A DNA stretch of 63,834 nucleotides from NCBI GenBank assembly GCA_000708835.1, contig DF237421.1, forward strand, positions 9,297-73,130, read 5' to 3'. This stretch comes from Klebsormidium nitens (lineage: Eukaryota > Streptophyta > Klebsormidiophyceae > Klebsormidiales > Klebsormidiaceae). The position numbers and the translations under genes were made by a program. Of the stretch, positions 35,331-47,160 are shown piece by piece. Numbering within the stretch: the stretch's first letter is position 1; each line of letters opens with the position of its first letter. The notes beneath the pieces were generated by a model. The model was given only the letters and a program-made list of their open reading frames with translations. It was not told the origin of the DNA and searched no databases.

Positions 35331-36045
35331 CACGAAAACCCTTGTGCAGAATTCGTTAATAATCGAGACATTGTGCGAAAGGCTACTGCTTTACGTAAAC
35401 AATTCCTATGCAGCCTGCAATATAGCTGCACACCAGTTTCAAATGTGACCAGTATAATACACCGAGAAGAGCCTAGCCGACGAGTGTTTCTGGAAGGCCC
35501 CAGGGGGTCACATAATTCTCCTGACTCCTTATTATTGCCGGCCTGACGTCATCTCCCGGAACTCGTCTTCCACCTGTTGCAAGGGGAAACAGCGAGATCG
35601 AAGCCGTCAAGGGTCTGGAAGAATCCTTACTTATTGTCCAGGCTTTCAAGAACGCCGCGCGATCGAATCTGATAAGCACCAAGCAGGAGGTGTTTGACGA
35701 AGGAGATTCCTTTTTCTTTCCAGGGCCACCTATTGCAAGCTGGAAACAGCCTGTCAGCGAGTTCCGTTTGCAAAGCGGGCGCAAGAGTTGTATTTCATTA
35801 GTGTTTCGTCAAAGCCGTGTACGAAAAGTAACTACTGTAATCTAGTGGCCTTGATGCTCCACACGAAGGAGCTCTTAAAGTTGCAGGTAACGGAGGATTC
35901 AAAGGTTGGGTGCTTGTACCGTTGGATATTCAAAGCAACGAGGTTCGTGGGACAATTGTCTCTCGTTGTCGCAAGCGGTGGTTACCAGAACGTAAAAGCA
36001 TCAAGCGAGGGGTTCAAAAGTAGGAGAGGCATCAAGAAACTCTAA

Positions 36046-39000
36046 TCAAGCCCCCACTTCGACCCCGTCCCTCCGGCAGAAAATTTCGAGCCCTTCAATC
36101 TGTCCTTCTTAGCCGATTGAGAGTATCCACGCATACCAAGTAAGATGCTCCGCGCTGACCCCTCAAGGGCAAGGCTATCGTAACCCCATTCAGCCAAACG
36201 CTCACCCTTTTGAGGACGTCATCAACCGACTCCGCTTCCGTCACGGTCTCCGTCTTTGCTTGGTCCTTCTTGGCTTTGATCTTGAGCTCCTTAGCGCGCG
36301 TCTCCAAGTTTTTCTCGCGCTTCGTTTCCCGTTCGAGCATCTAAGAAACGCCAGAGCATCTCGTGGGAAAAGGTCGGGTGCACAATACCAAGGGCCGTAT
36401 TTGGAAGAAGATAATACTGATCTGTGACTTCAGGACAATTTGGCTGTTTTGAGTGTCTGAACGTTAAGGCCGAGGGCTCGTTCTTCACTTGGACTTTGAA
36501 TGCTCGTACAATTTGAGGACCGACAGAGCGATCCGTCTTTCTGGTCAGATATGGCTGATCAGTATACTGCAGCTAAGGATATCAATCGACTCACGATGCC
36601 AATTCAGGAATCATTTATCACTTTCTTGCGAACCGACGTTGAGCCTCAAGATTCTCAGATAAAGCGCTTCCAGCCTGCTTCTTAGCCACCAGTAACATCA
36701 ACCCGCTGATTTTGCACAGTCCCCAATTGTGAAATGAACCGGGCTCCCTGTTGGCACTTCTCTCACCTGGGCGATGGACTGTTTCTCATTGGGCTGCATG
36801 ACCGCCAGCCCCTCGCAGAAGTCGAGCAGCGTGGTGCTTCCGTCGGAGGCTCCGGCGGCGAGCATCTTGCCGGACTCTTGCACGCGGAACGAGGTCAGCC
36901 CGATGCCCTCGTCCATAACCTGGGGCCAAACCAACATGGTTAACGAGGGCTTTACCAAAATGAGAACCGGATTATCTTACTTTGGATGTCATTCAGTTTT
37001 ACGGGTCGCTTTTATCCACGTTTCGACTTTCACTCATTTTCAGGGGGAGGAAAGCGTCTCATCGACCCAGATAGGTTGATCTGATCCGCCTGCTTTCCGC
37101 CCGTCGATTCGATCCGCCGTTTTCGATCCCCATCGCTCTCTGCGTCTCCATGCTTCTCGCTATCAAGCGCGACTTTCTACATTCTGATGTATGATCAAGA
37201 ATCGGATCGATGCCCCAACGCAGATCGTGGAGGTTTCCTACAAATCAATAGCCCAAATAAGATTGCCACCCAAGCACTGATTCTAAGTCCCACCTTGACT
37301 GTGAGCGTGGGGTCGTTCTGTTTGTAGAAGTAGTCCCACACGTCGAGCGAGCCGTCCTTCTTTGACGTGAAGAAGACCCCGGGCCGCGTAGGGCTCCACG
37401 TGGCGCCCGTGATGTAACTGCTGTGATACCTGCGAGTGACACGTGCCATGACGTGAGAAGCATGTGGCAGAGGAGGGATGAACTGCACAAGCAGAATCTT
37501 TGGGCGGCGATGCATATATGAACAGCTTGTTGCAACATTGGGTAGACGCTTCGCTGCCAATCAACCTCTGGTTGCAATGGAACTGAGGAGAAAGCAAGTT
37601 TTGGCGGTGTCTATAGACAGAACCAGCCCTCAATCGCTGGACACAGGATTCGCGGATGCCTGTCTTGACAACGCCCTTAGCCGGAGTGTTCCTTTGCGTA
37701 TGTCAGCAAACGACAAGCGGTGAAAAGGCTGATGTCACGCGACGTACCCGCTGAGCACCGGAATCAGGACCCTTTTCAAGGCGACAGGCCTTATAATCCC
37801 GGAAACGATCTCTCCGGATCATTTTTTGTCCAAATCCCTGAATCGACAGGCCGCCCCAAGCCTGGACCAGGCGACACGTGACGTCAGCGGAGCCCGGTAC
37901 GTACCTGGTTGTCATGATGGCGGTCCGGAGGTCCTCGTTCCAAATGCGCGCCGTCCAGTCGCCCGCGCTGAGGAAGTACTTAGGGTAGAAGGGGCTGCGC
38001 TCCAGCGCGCAAACCGGGCCGTGGTGACCCTGGTAGCTCGCCGTAACCCGGTCGGTTGCAAGTTTCGCCTGAAAACCAAGGTTAAGGGATGGGTTACCTC
38101 CATAACAAGTAATCTGCCTCTAAAACAACCGGTGGTGACCCTGGTAGCTCGCCGTAACCCGGTCGGTGGCGACCTTGGCCTGGAGAACAAGATGGTGTGC
38201 AAAGTGATTTGCTTATGTCCGAGAATGGCTTGCCTGCTGAGAAAATTTTCTACTTGAGCTATTCGACTAGTACCGTTTAGGAGGTGTGATGAGCGGGTTT
38301 CGTAGCAATCACCGAGAGACAATTTCCTCATCTTGTCATAATATGAGAGGGTTTGCCCTCTGGACAGATCCTTGGATTTCGCGCTGCTTGATACGTTGAG
38401 AAAAAAGATGAGCGGGTTGAGTAGCCAATCACCGACAAGATAAAGTTCTGAAGCTCATCGATGCGAGCCTCCAAACCAAAGCAGGGCACACTGGCGGAGC
38501 GCAAAGAGACGGCCATTGAAGGGTTCCACTCCTCAAGTAGCGGTAGCAGCCGTGAATAGCTGCTGGTTGCATCCGTAAGTCGTGGTTATAGTCCTCACTT
38601 GCGGTACTCAGCATCTTCATCGGCTCCTTCCTTCTTACCCTGCGACGCGACCCGCCAGCTTCAACCATCTCAAGTAGGCCACAAACGTAGCTATGCTGAA
38701 CTCCCAGGGACTCAGATTGCATAATGTCCAAAACCGTGAACTTGAATGCTGAGTTTCTCACCTTCCTGTTGCACGCCAGCACGATGCCCTCCTCCGTACC
38801 CCCCACAATCTCAGCCTTCGTCTCAGGAACTCAGAGAGGCAAACTGTCCGAAGCCTCTGGAGTGGAAGACATGAAAGTTTTCGAACGCCTCACCTTTCTG
38901 TTGCACGCCAGCACGATGCCCTCCTCCGTGCCCACCATGAACTTGCCGGCGCCGCCCGCGGCCTCGTACTCCATGCTCACACCACCCAATATCACGTTCG

Positions 39001-42000
39001 AGCCTTTCTCCTGCAGACAACAATATGATGACCTCAGCCTAAGCCTGCCAGCTAAAGACTGAAAATCCAACATTCCAGATGCGGAATAGGGAAGAGGAAT
39101 TCCATACCGAAAACATGATCGCTCAGATCCTGTAGAACAGAACAACAAGGCTCGGCTTTTCACCTGGAGCACTAGGGACTCGACGGGCTCGCCTAGCCGC
39201 CGCGTGTCCCACCACATGACGCTGCCGTCAGTACTGACGCTCGCGCACTCCGTTCCGGTCTTGCTCGTCAGCCACACCACGTCGTACACCGGATCGCTGC
39301 GCGAGCGGAATGAACAGGGATTGCATTGCGTCAGAAGAACTGCGAGTCTCCTTTGGTGATTGCAGACTCCTAGTGGGTCAGCAATCGTTCGCAATGCCCT
39401 TCTAATTACGAGAAACGTTCTCCATAATGGCACCGCACGACAGGGAGTCCTAGGTACTGATATTTCTTTTCAGGTAACAAAGTGCTGCGATTCTCGACCA
39501 AAGATGTTCGTAAGATTGTCTCCAATATCGGAACCACTACGCATCCCTTTGCATTTAGGAGCGCGGCCGCTCAGGATTGGAGTGGGCTCTGCGTCAAACT
39601 TGCACAGCAGGGTGTCACTCACGAAGCGTGGCAGCTTAATCTCCGGTTATTGACGTGTTTTGGGGAATTCAGCACAGGGGTTTATGCGGTTTAAGCAGTC
39701 CCCCGCCGGCATCGCTCTTCGGTCGATGCAAAAGCTTACTTGCCGAGAAACGTTTTCATAGAACAAAATGGTTCGCGTTCTTACCTATGTGACCGTTCGA
39801 TTGGGGACGAGTCCACAGGCGCCGACCCCTTCCGAGTGTCAAAGTACGACACCTGTCCGTTGTACAGCCCAGCAGCCAGCACGTTTGGATCTTTGGGATT
39901 GTAGACTAAGCAGCACGCCTGGCTCGTCGGCGTGAGCTCCGTTTCCGGCGTATTCGGGTTGCTGATGTCCCAGATGTAACTGCTGGTCGGCATGTCTTCC
40001 GGCATTTGCTGGAACTGTAAGATTGGAGAAGAGCACCAAGAGTTCTTTCTTTGTCGAACTGCCTTCCGGTCGCCGTAAGCGCAATTCCTTCTCCTAGAGT
40101 CTTAGCCGGAAAACGGACTGTCCTTTGGTGTCACTGCTGGTCGGCATGTGTTTCGACAATTGCTGGAACTTTAAGAATGGAAGAAAGCAACAAAACTTTG
40201 TCCCTTGTGGACTGGCGTTCCCGGTTGGTACTGCATTCGTAAGTTTGACCACACAGATATAGAGAAATCGAATGTGCTGAGAGTTGATGGCGGAAGAAGT
40301 TTCAGTATTGATACTTGCTGCTGCTCGGTATGTTGTCCGGCATCTGCTGGAAATACGCGATCAAAACGAGGACTACGGGCGCCCAACCCGTTGGATCTCA
40401 AAGTTTCTTGTTCAACTTCTTTCAAGATTGCAGTCGCGTCGTGGTTTAACAGAGGTGTCGTCTATTCAAGCCGTTTACTGTACAAGAGCGCTTATTTGCA
40501 AGTTCGAGAAGCTTCGAGCGGCTAGAATCTCGATCCAGACCGAAGGGAGTTGAGATTTTCGGGGTCAACTGCGCAGTTGCTCGACTTTGTGACTATCCCT
40601 TCTCGTTTGAAAGAACGAGGGCGCGTGGATCCCAGTCCCTACGTAGTGCAGCGAAGGCTTCTGCAGATTAAGCGTACAAGTCTGCAAAAAGAGACAAAGC
40701 CACAATGCAGGATCCCAGCTTACCTGTAGGATGGAATACGCGACGGCCAGCTTGCGCGCCCCGTCGGGGTACCACGAGATATACGACGCCGCGCGCCGGA
40801 TGCGCTGCGTCGGCTCCCGGAAGACGGTCAGCGTCTTGGCGTACGGCTGCTCGCTGCTGTGGTCGGCGACGCTGCCGGAGAAGTACTCCTCGTATATGTC
40901 GATCGCGTTGTTCTGTTTCAATAGCGTATCGACCTGAGAAAGTGGAATATGTTGCAAAGTCAGCCAGAGATGGGGGTCCTCCGACCTCGAAAAGGTGTTT
41001 TTAATGAGGGAAAAGACGTGCAGATGATAGGATAACAGCGCTGCCGGAAGAGTACCCCTCGTTTATGTCGATCGCGTTGTTCTGCTTGAATAGCTTATCG
41101 ACCTGAAAGAGAGGATACCAAGAGAACGGTGAGAAAGTGATTGTGTAAATGCGTCGCAATGAGACAGAAATCAGGCTGTCACGTCTGCACAGAGGAGCCA
41201 GAAAAGAAGGCCCCCTTAGAGACTATCTGTATCCTTCTGCAGCAACAGATTCTGCCACGAAATGAGGACCAAATATTATTCAAGGGGAGAAGTACCACTT
41301 TGTGGTGCTAGTGATCGTAAGGCCACGACAAGGAGCTGTTGTCCGATTGCAATAGGCTTTCCATCTCCGAACAGAGGTTTCGTTCCCCGTTCCGGGTCTT
41401 CGATCCCCCGTTTTCTTTAGAGATGTATACCTCTAGAGCAACCGAGTGGACATTGCTTTCACATTGTTCAAAATAATCTTGACCGCTTCCACTGCAACAC
41501 CCTCGTCTAACCTCTATACTTTCATCGACTCAGCGACCACCTCCTTTGCTATGTTCTCCCGTTTTAGCTTTGTGCGTGCTTCAGCCTTGACTAGGAAACG
41601 GAACCAGGAGAATGGAAACCGTCAATCGCGCTCCGTGTTTCACGTAGTCCTCGTCGACCTCCTATTAATTACGGAAATGGTGTTGTGTGTTCCCGAGTTT
41701 TAGGTCAACAGAAAAGAGGCAAACGGTCCCTCACCTTATCTCCCAGAACCTTGATTGCCCGTATGTAATCTTCATCCTTCTCCACTTTCTTCCTATAGCG
41801 TATCGTGTGCTCCAGCTCCTGTGGATCCACGTCCTTGGGCCAACCCCCCTCCGTGTGCAGCATGCCCTGACTCCCAAACGAGAAGCGCTCCGTGTTAACC
41901 TGTACAAGTAGGTGAATATTTGAAACCCCCAACAATAAGTGGATCGTAAGAAGTTTATGAAGAAGCTGTGTAGAGTGTCAGAGAAAATGCGGCTTATAAT

Positions 42001-43512
42001 GAGGTAATAAACCTGCATGATAGGCCCTCTTGAGGTTGATGATTTTCGCACAGGCAGTCTTGATGAAGCGAGAATCTGCTGCTGGTGAGTGAACACGTTC
42101 TGCCTTCTCTTGGGTCAGTTGCGCAGCCTTGAAAAGTCCCCCCACACCCTCTCCTCCCTCGAGGCTTTGCGTGACCCGCTCATAAGGATGACAAATGATG
42201 CCACATTTTTTGCGTGAAGTGAAGTCTGCCCAGGCCAGAGGATTGACGGATACGAAGGCAGACTGCGACCTTGTAGAAGAAAGATTCGAAGGTGAAACCT
42301 CGAGACTGCCCTTATTGTCTCCTCTCAGAGTGTAGCTCCCAGTGCACATCGAGTACGTCTGGTTGGCCTCCTCGCTTCTTTCAGCAAGTGAGGCCTATAG
42401 CCATCTTCCTCTCACTCCTTCACGAAGCACCCTGGCATGCCGTGAATGGTGCAATAGATTGTATGGCAGTATCTTGCTCAGAGTGTGCTTTATCTTGAAT
42501 TTCTTAAAACTGTTCTTGCTCCTATACTCGGTGCCTCCTCCACATGCCCGCAGTTGGAACTCAAGCAAGAGGCACTTTCTCTTCGGCACTTAGTTCGCGG
42601 CCGTGTCGATCTGACTGGCCTAAACACACTCTGAACCTCTGTATATCAGCAACTTGTTTTCCTTCAAAGAGAAAGCCTCAGACGCGGAGCGAAGGACAGC
42701 CAGCATTCCACCACTCCTCTGTCTAGCTGCCACTATCAGCAGTTTTGGCTTCAAGTAGGCCTGTGACACTCTCTATTGTTGCAGCTCCTGGCCTTGGGCA
42801 GAGTGTGCAAATCAAGCAACCTCAAAAATGCGGATCTTCCATAACCATCACTGAGAACACCACCACCAGAAGCTGATACACTCCCCTAGAATAGTCATGA
42901 TAAGCTTGAGTTTCCATTAGAACGGAGCTAATACTGAAATCTAGACTCAAAACCATTCACGTGCCCCGCACCTATGCCCACCCTAAACCCTCTGCTAACC
43001 CCACCCGTCCCGGTATTACATTCTGAGCTTATTCTCCATTTTTTTAAATGACGCAAATAATCTTTGAGCCATGACCACCACCAGCAAAAAGTGCAGAGCT
43101 GGAGATCAGTACGCTACACGTCGCGGTTCGCATCTTTATGATCATTTTTTCTGAAGCCATCCAATCTGAGATAATGACCAGCACTCCAAGCACGGTAAAT
43201 GCTGGATGCACCCTGCACGGTGCCCTTAATATACTGCTATCTTCCTATTCTCTAAAATCCTAGATTGGAAAGCAGGACTCAAAGAGTAGAAACACAATCT
43301 GGTAAGCTTCTGGTGGCTGCACCCCTTACCTCGTGCTCGGACATTTCTGGGACAACTTGCACATTGGTGACACATGGATTCCGTTCCATGTGGTTCTCAG
43401 CTAGAGCTGGTTCCGGACGCAGGTCCACCAGGACCTCTGCCGGACTGTCCGAGAACTTTGCATGCCGTCCAAACTCCTTGCGCTGCTTCTGGTACATATA
43501 GTAGATCTCCAT
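36046..43512 (-). CDS. DNAI2: Axonemal outer-arm dynein intermediate chain 2 (IC69 type)
   Basis: This WD-repeat intermediate chain pairs with DNAI1 at the base of outer-arm dynein in motile flagella. Eleven exons: 43330-43512, 41735-41899, 40724-40933, 39785-40014, 39164-39296, 38894-39010, 37905-38068, 37294-37429, 36767-36919, 36206-36340 and 36046-36099, giving 559 aa with consistent phases (Chlamydomonas IC69 is similar in size). Diagnostic stretches are the N-terminus [92 protein letters not shown] and a basic C-terminal [13 protein letters not shown] helix. The last 18-codon exon is the least certain. The gene shows that the organism builds beating flagella. At least five introns carry ghost copies of exon ends (near 38132, 38290/38409, 38758, 40135/40321 and 41036). 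Confidence 0.9.
38120..38190 (-). repeat. Ghost copy of DNAI2 exon 37905-38068 start
   Basis: GTGGTGACCCTGGTAGCTCG at 38021 recurs exactly at 38132 (offset 111 bp) and continues through the acceptor. The copy has an intact CTCCAG/GCC acceptor. Translating on from it meets a stop codon before the real exon. A related block (GAGCGGGTT..AGTAGCCAATCACCGA) at 38290 also recurs at 38409. Confidence 0.9.
38752..38806 (-). repeat. Ghost copy of DNAI2 exon 38894-39010 end
   Basis: TGTTGCACGCCAGCACGATG and the following CCCTCCTCCGT occur at the real edge (about 38899) and again 133 bp away, including the CTCACCTT donor complement. Confidence 0.9.
40110..40370 (-). repeat. Two ghost copies of DNAI2 exon 39785-40014 start
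   Basis: TGCTGGTCGGCATGTCTTCC..ATTTGCTGGAACTGTAAGA (39981) recurs at 40135 and, more diverged, at about 40318. Offsets are about 154 and 184 bp. Confidence 0.8.
41034..41112 (-). repeat. Ghost copy of DNAI2 exon 40724-40933 start
   Basis: About 70 bp (GATCGCGTTGTTCTG, TATCGACCTGA) recur at an offset of 169 bp. The copy retains the acceptor and reads through with only a few substitutions and one indel. Confidence 0.88.
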
Positions 43513-46500
43513 AATCAAGGGGTTGATGGTCCCGTCTGAAAATTCTCTTTGGTAAATCTGACTGAGGCTGAAAGTGCGTATGTGATTTACTCTGATGAAC
43601 TTCACAAAGAATAGGGCAAGTAGCTGATTCAGGCCCCTTGGGTTCAACTGCCTGAGTTCTGAGAATGTTTGCGCGACCAGCTGCGCATGGTGTGTCGTTG
43701 TTTGAACAGCTGCATCCGAATCAGCTCGTCAAATTAAGCTGCTTATCACCCAAGCATTGCTACCCTGAGCTGCCCAGCTCTGAAAAGCTGAGATGCGGTC
43801 TACATTAAGTGCGCACCTAGTTTGTTGCCCTCGAGGCTGGATTCTTGCATCTCAATTCAGGCTCGGGACTCTAGTGGCCTGCTTTTGTTTTGCAGTTTTT
43901 ATACAAGGGAACCGAAATACGGCAAGAAGAACCAGCTCTTCCCTCCATAATATGAATCTTCTGGGTTGTGTCCCCTTCGTATCTTCCAGCTCAAAGCTAC
44001 AGCCTACAGCTTACTGGAGACGCGACTCATGGCAGGTGCTTCCAAGCTCAGCTCATCCGTTTCACCCGGCGCCCTTCATGGCGAACCAATCCCATGCATG
44101 AATACAGTTTTTAAGTTCCTTTCTTTGTTTTCATTCTACCTCGGGCAGCAGGCTATTAGGAAGGGGCGTTTTGTGTGAAGCTTCAAGAGGGTGTTACTGT
44201 TACAGAAAGGAAGAGTACCTATTTCTGCATAGGACTGAAGCACGCCAGGGTGGCACGCCTTAACCCGCTTACTAACAGTATAAAGTCCCCATAACGCCGC
44301 AGTAACCAGTGGTTTACCTGCCACGCTGAAATAATTCCCCCTGCCTTAAATACGGGGGTGTACAGTGTTGGTACTTTAACAGTACTACCTAGTATTATCA
44401 AAGCACGATTCGCAGGCTTGCCTCTTGCCAGTGCATAGTACATACTGCACACAACGACACGCGACATACCGTTGAACCTTCTGCTGCGCGCGCGCAGGCA
44501 GGGACAAGAATGGAGGGTCAGATGAGATATCGACGGCTGTGTTTCTATGTCAGAAAGTGACGTCCGATCGGGTGCTTCAGGAATCAGGATTACACCGGCG
44601 CCGTCCGGCGGCTTCTAGCTTGACGTCACACCTCTGTCAGATGTTGCCGATGTGTTCATCAAAAGAAATAATTCGTCCAGAGAACAAGCTTCCTAGTGGC
44701 TAGAAAAGACGCACAAACTAGGATCCGAGGGTCTGTTTCTAATCAGAATTCAGAATAAAAGTAGGCTAAAATCGAAAGTCTAACGTTATCGCGTACATGT
44801 CAACGGGATACGGTCGTCAAAGCAGTACGGCTCTTCTCATTGGTCAAAGTCGCGCGACCAAATACTTATTACCCGATCTTTGAGGGAGTGCAGACTTTCG
44901 TCATCCGCCAAGTGGCGCACTGCCATTGAACCTGGGCGCAACGAGAGATTTGGGCAACCTCTCTCGGGGCTTACGGAAAATGCTTTCCTGGCTTGACGGT
45001 AACCGCTCAAACTTGCGTGGAAGGGGGGCCGCCATGATTGTGTGCATTGTGCAACCCCTCTTCTCCCCAGCCTGTCACTTGCAGCTTCCTATTGGGTCCA
45101 AAATTGACTTCAGAGGGACTTCAGAAGTTAGAAGTTAGAACCCATTTCTGCTAGTGGTTGCGTCACGGTATTACGCGGGATTGTCCAAAGCACAAGCCAG
45201 CCGGTTAGCTACCTCGACGCTCACGGCGCTTACCCCCATATCAAAAGCCCAATCTGTGATTGCTAACAAGAGTTCGCAGGGTACATATATATTCGACGTT
45301 TAGGGGTTTGCTCCTGGCCTTCTCTGCAGTCAGCTGCTTTCACGAACGTTCCAGCTCCAGGCCCTCTCCTACAGTACAAGTCACTCCCTTTGAAGCCTGC
45401 TGGTGCCTCGCAATACCCATTTATACTGAGCTGCGAAGAATTTTGAGGTCTCAGCTGGGTGGCGATCAACAGAAAGCAAAACGTGCACTGCAATCAAAAG
45501 AGGCTTTTGGACACACGCCTGCTTTACTTACAAGCGCTGACATGCGATCGTAGAGACTGATCCAGGCGATCATGCCGCTCTTCCCTCACATGCCCGCTGC
45601 AGAAGCTTAACATTGATAACACAAGACCTGTGAGACAATGACGGGCCTTGTTGAACCCCGAGGCAATGATTGACGAGCGGGCGGGCGGCGGCACCTCTAA
45701 ACGCCTGGCGGCTGACTGCTGACGTCATCGCACACGCAATGCCACAGTAAGGAGCAATGCGCAAAAAACCCCCGAGATGCGGCATTCGAATTCACTACAA
45801 AACAGACTCAGCCAAAGTGGTATGAGGCGTAGATCAGTGAAGGAAGAAGCAAGCAGGCTCTGAGGGACTGGAGGCCTTTCCTGAGGGCGTGAAGGTGAGA
45901 AAAAGAGTGGGTTGACGGCAGGAAGTCTGAATGCAACCTTCACATGTGGAGTGTTTCTTTGATCCAACGCACAAGACGTCGGACGCTAGGTCTGAAATGC
46001 ATTGTCTGCAATTACAAGTAAGTTTTGCAGGCCTAAAGAGAAAGAAAAGATCTGAGGCAGGCTTCCTTGGGTTGACTCCGATTTTCTCTTATAAATATTT
46101 GTTGTGGTTGGAAAGTTTTGTCAGAGTGCACTGTTTCGATTCTGTCATCTTATGTGGACACTTCTCTAGATGGAGGGTGTAATGCCGAGGGTGGTGCAGT
46201 GAGAGGAGCTAAGTGGAAGAGAAGCGGACTTATTCTGAGCTAGTTTGACACCTCATTGAGAAGTGAGATAATGCTGTGCATCTTATGGATCGTCTTGTTT
46301 GCAGAGGCACTTCTGTTAAACAGGCGTACGTTTTCCAGTGCTTCTCCGCTTCTTTCCGTGCTGTTGCCTTCTAGATAAGGGACTTTGAACCCGCACGCTC
46401 CTTCAGTGATAATTAGCCCTACCTGTGCGCCTTCAGTGTTTGCTGATGTAAGCTGTTTGTTTTGTCCTCTTCTTCTTTGGTTTCTCCTTGTTTCTATGGT

Positions 46501-47160
46501 TTCAAAAGTCCCTTGGGTCCACTTTTTAGCCAGTGCTTGAGAAGCATACCCACCTGAAAAAGGCATGGGGGGATGAGGAGAATTGTGCAAGCTGTCTAAG
46601 AGCTAAGACATCTAAGAATGATGTCAAAGAGAGGTTGTGGCTTGAAGGTAACAATGCTGAGGGACGCTGAAAAGGGTAAACGCACTCCAGGTTTTGCACA
46701 GTGGCAGAATAGGAAGCTCTTCCAAGCAGACTACGAGTACTGTTCCAAAGTTTACCCACGGAACCTTTTTGAAGAGTCACTGCGCTTTTGAAGCTGCATC
46801 TCCGCTGGTGATCATTTTCTGAAAGGTGTCGTCACTTTGAGGAGCTCGCTGAGGTGTCCTTTTGTGTACTGAGCCAAACGCCTTGACTTTCGTGTGACGA
46901 CATTTGTCCAATTGCAGTGCTCTTTCTCAGCCACAGTTTCCTGCTCTAAACGCCGGCGCAGTCAGGTGATCTATGGAAGCTTCTGATTGAAGTTCTTTTG
47001 CTCTTCGCCTGTCCTACTGCTCCCTACTACCCCGATCAAGCCCGGAGTAAGGCAAGTCTTTCCCTCTCACACAGGCCCGCAATTGCCCCAAGCTAACGAA
47101 CCCCGTTTTGGCTCCTGCAGACTGCTGATTTCTCCAACTTCATAAAAGAGCAGTGCCCGA
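43513..47160. other. Long intergenic region between DNAI2 and gene A
   Basis: About 3.6 kb lies between divergent start codons. I checked both strands and found no frame with convincing coding character. Near the right end a GTAAGG at 47047 and a CTGCAG acceptor ending at 47120 look like a 5' UTR intron of gene A. A short run at 45670-45700 is GC-rich. Promoters of DNAI2 and gene A must lie here. No RFX-type X-box was spotted by eye. Confidence 0.4.

Larger units (their letters stand above)
33966..36045. other. Intergenic region with a GC palindrome
   Basis: About 2.1 kb lies between the NTF2-like gene's start and the DNAI2 stop. It contains the promoter of the former, a GC-rich inverted repeat at 34755-34800, and a protein-like open frame at 34917-35330 that I do not trust as a gene. 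The remainder shows no coding signal. Confidence 0.4.
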
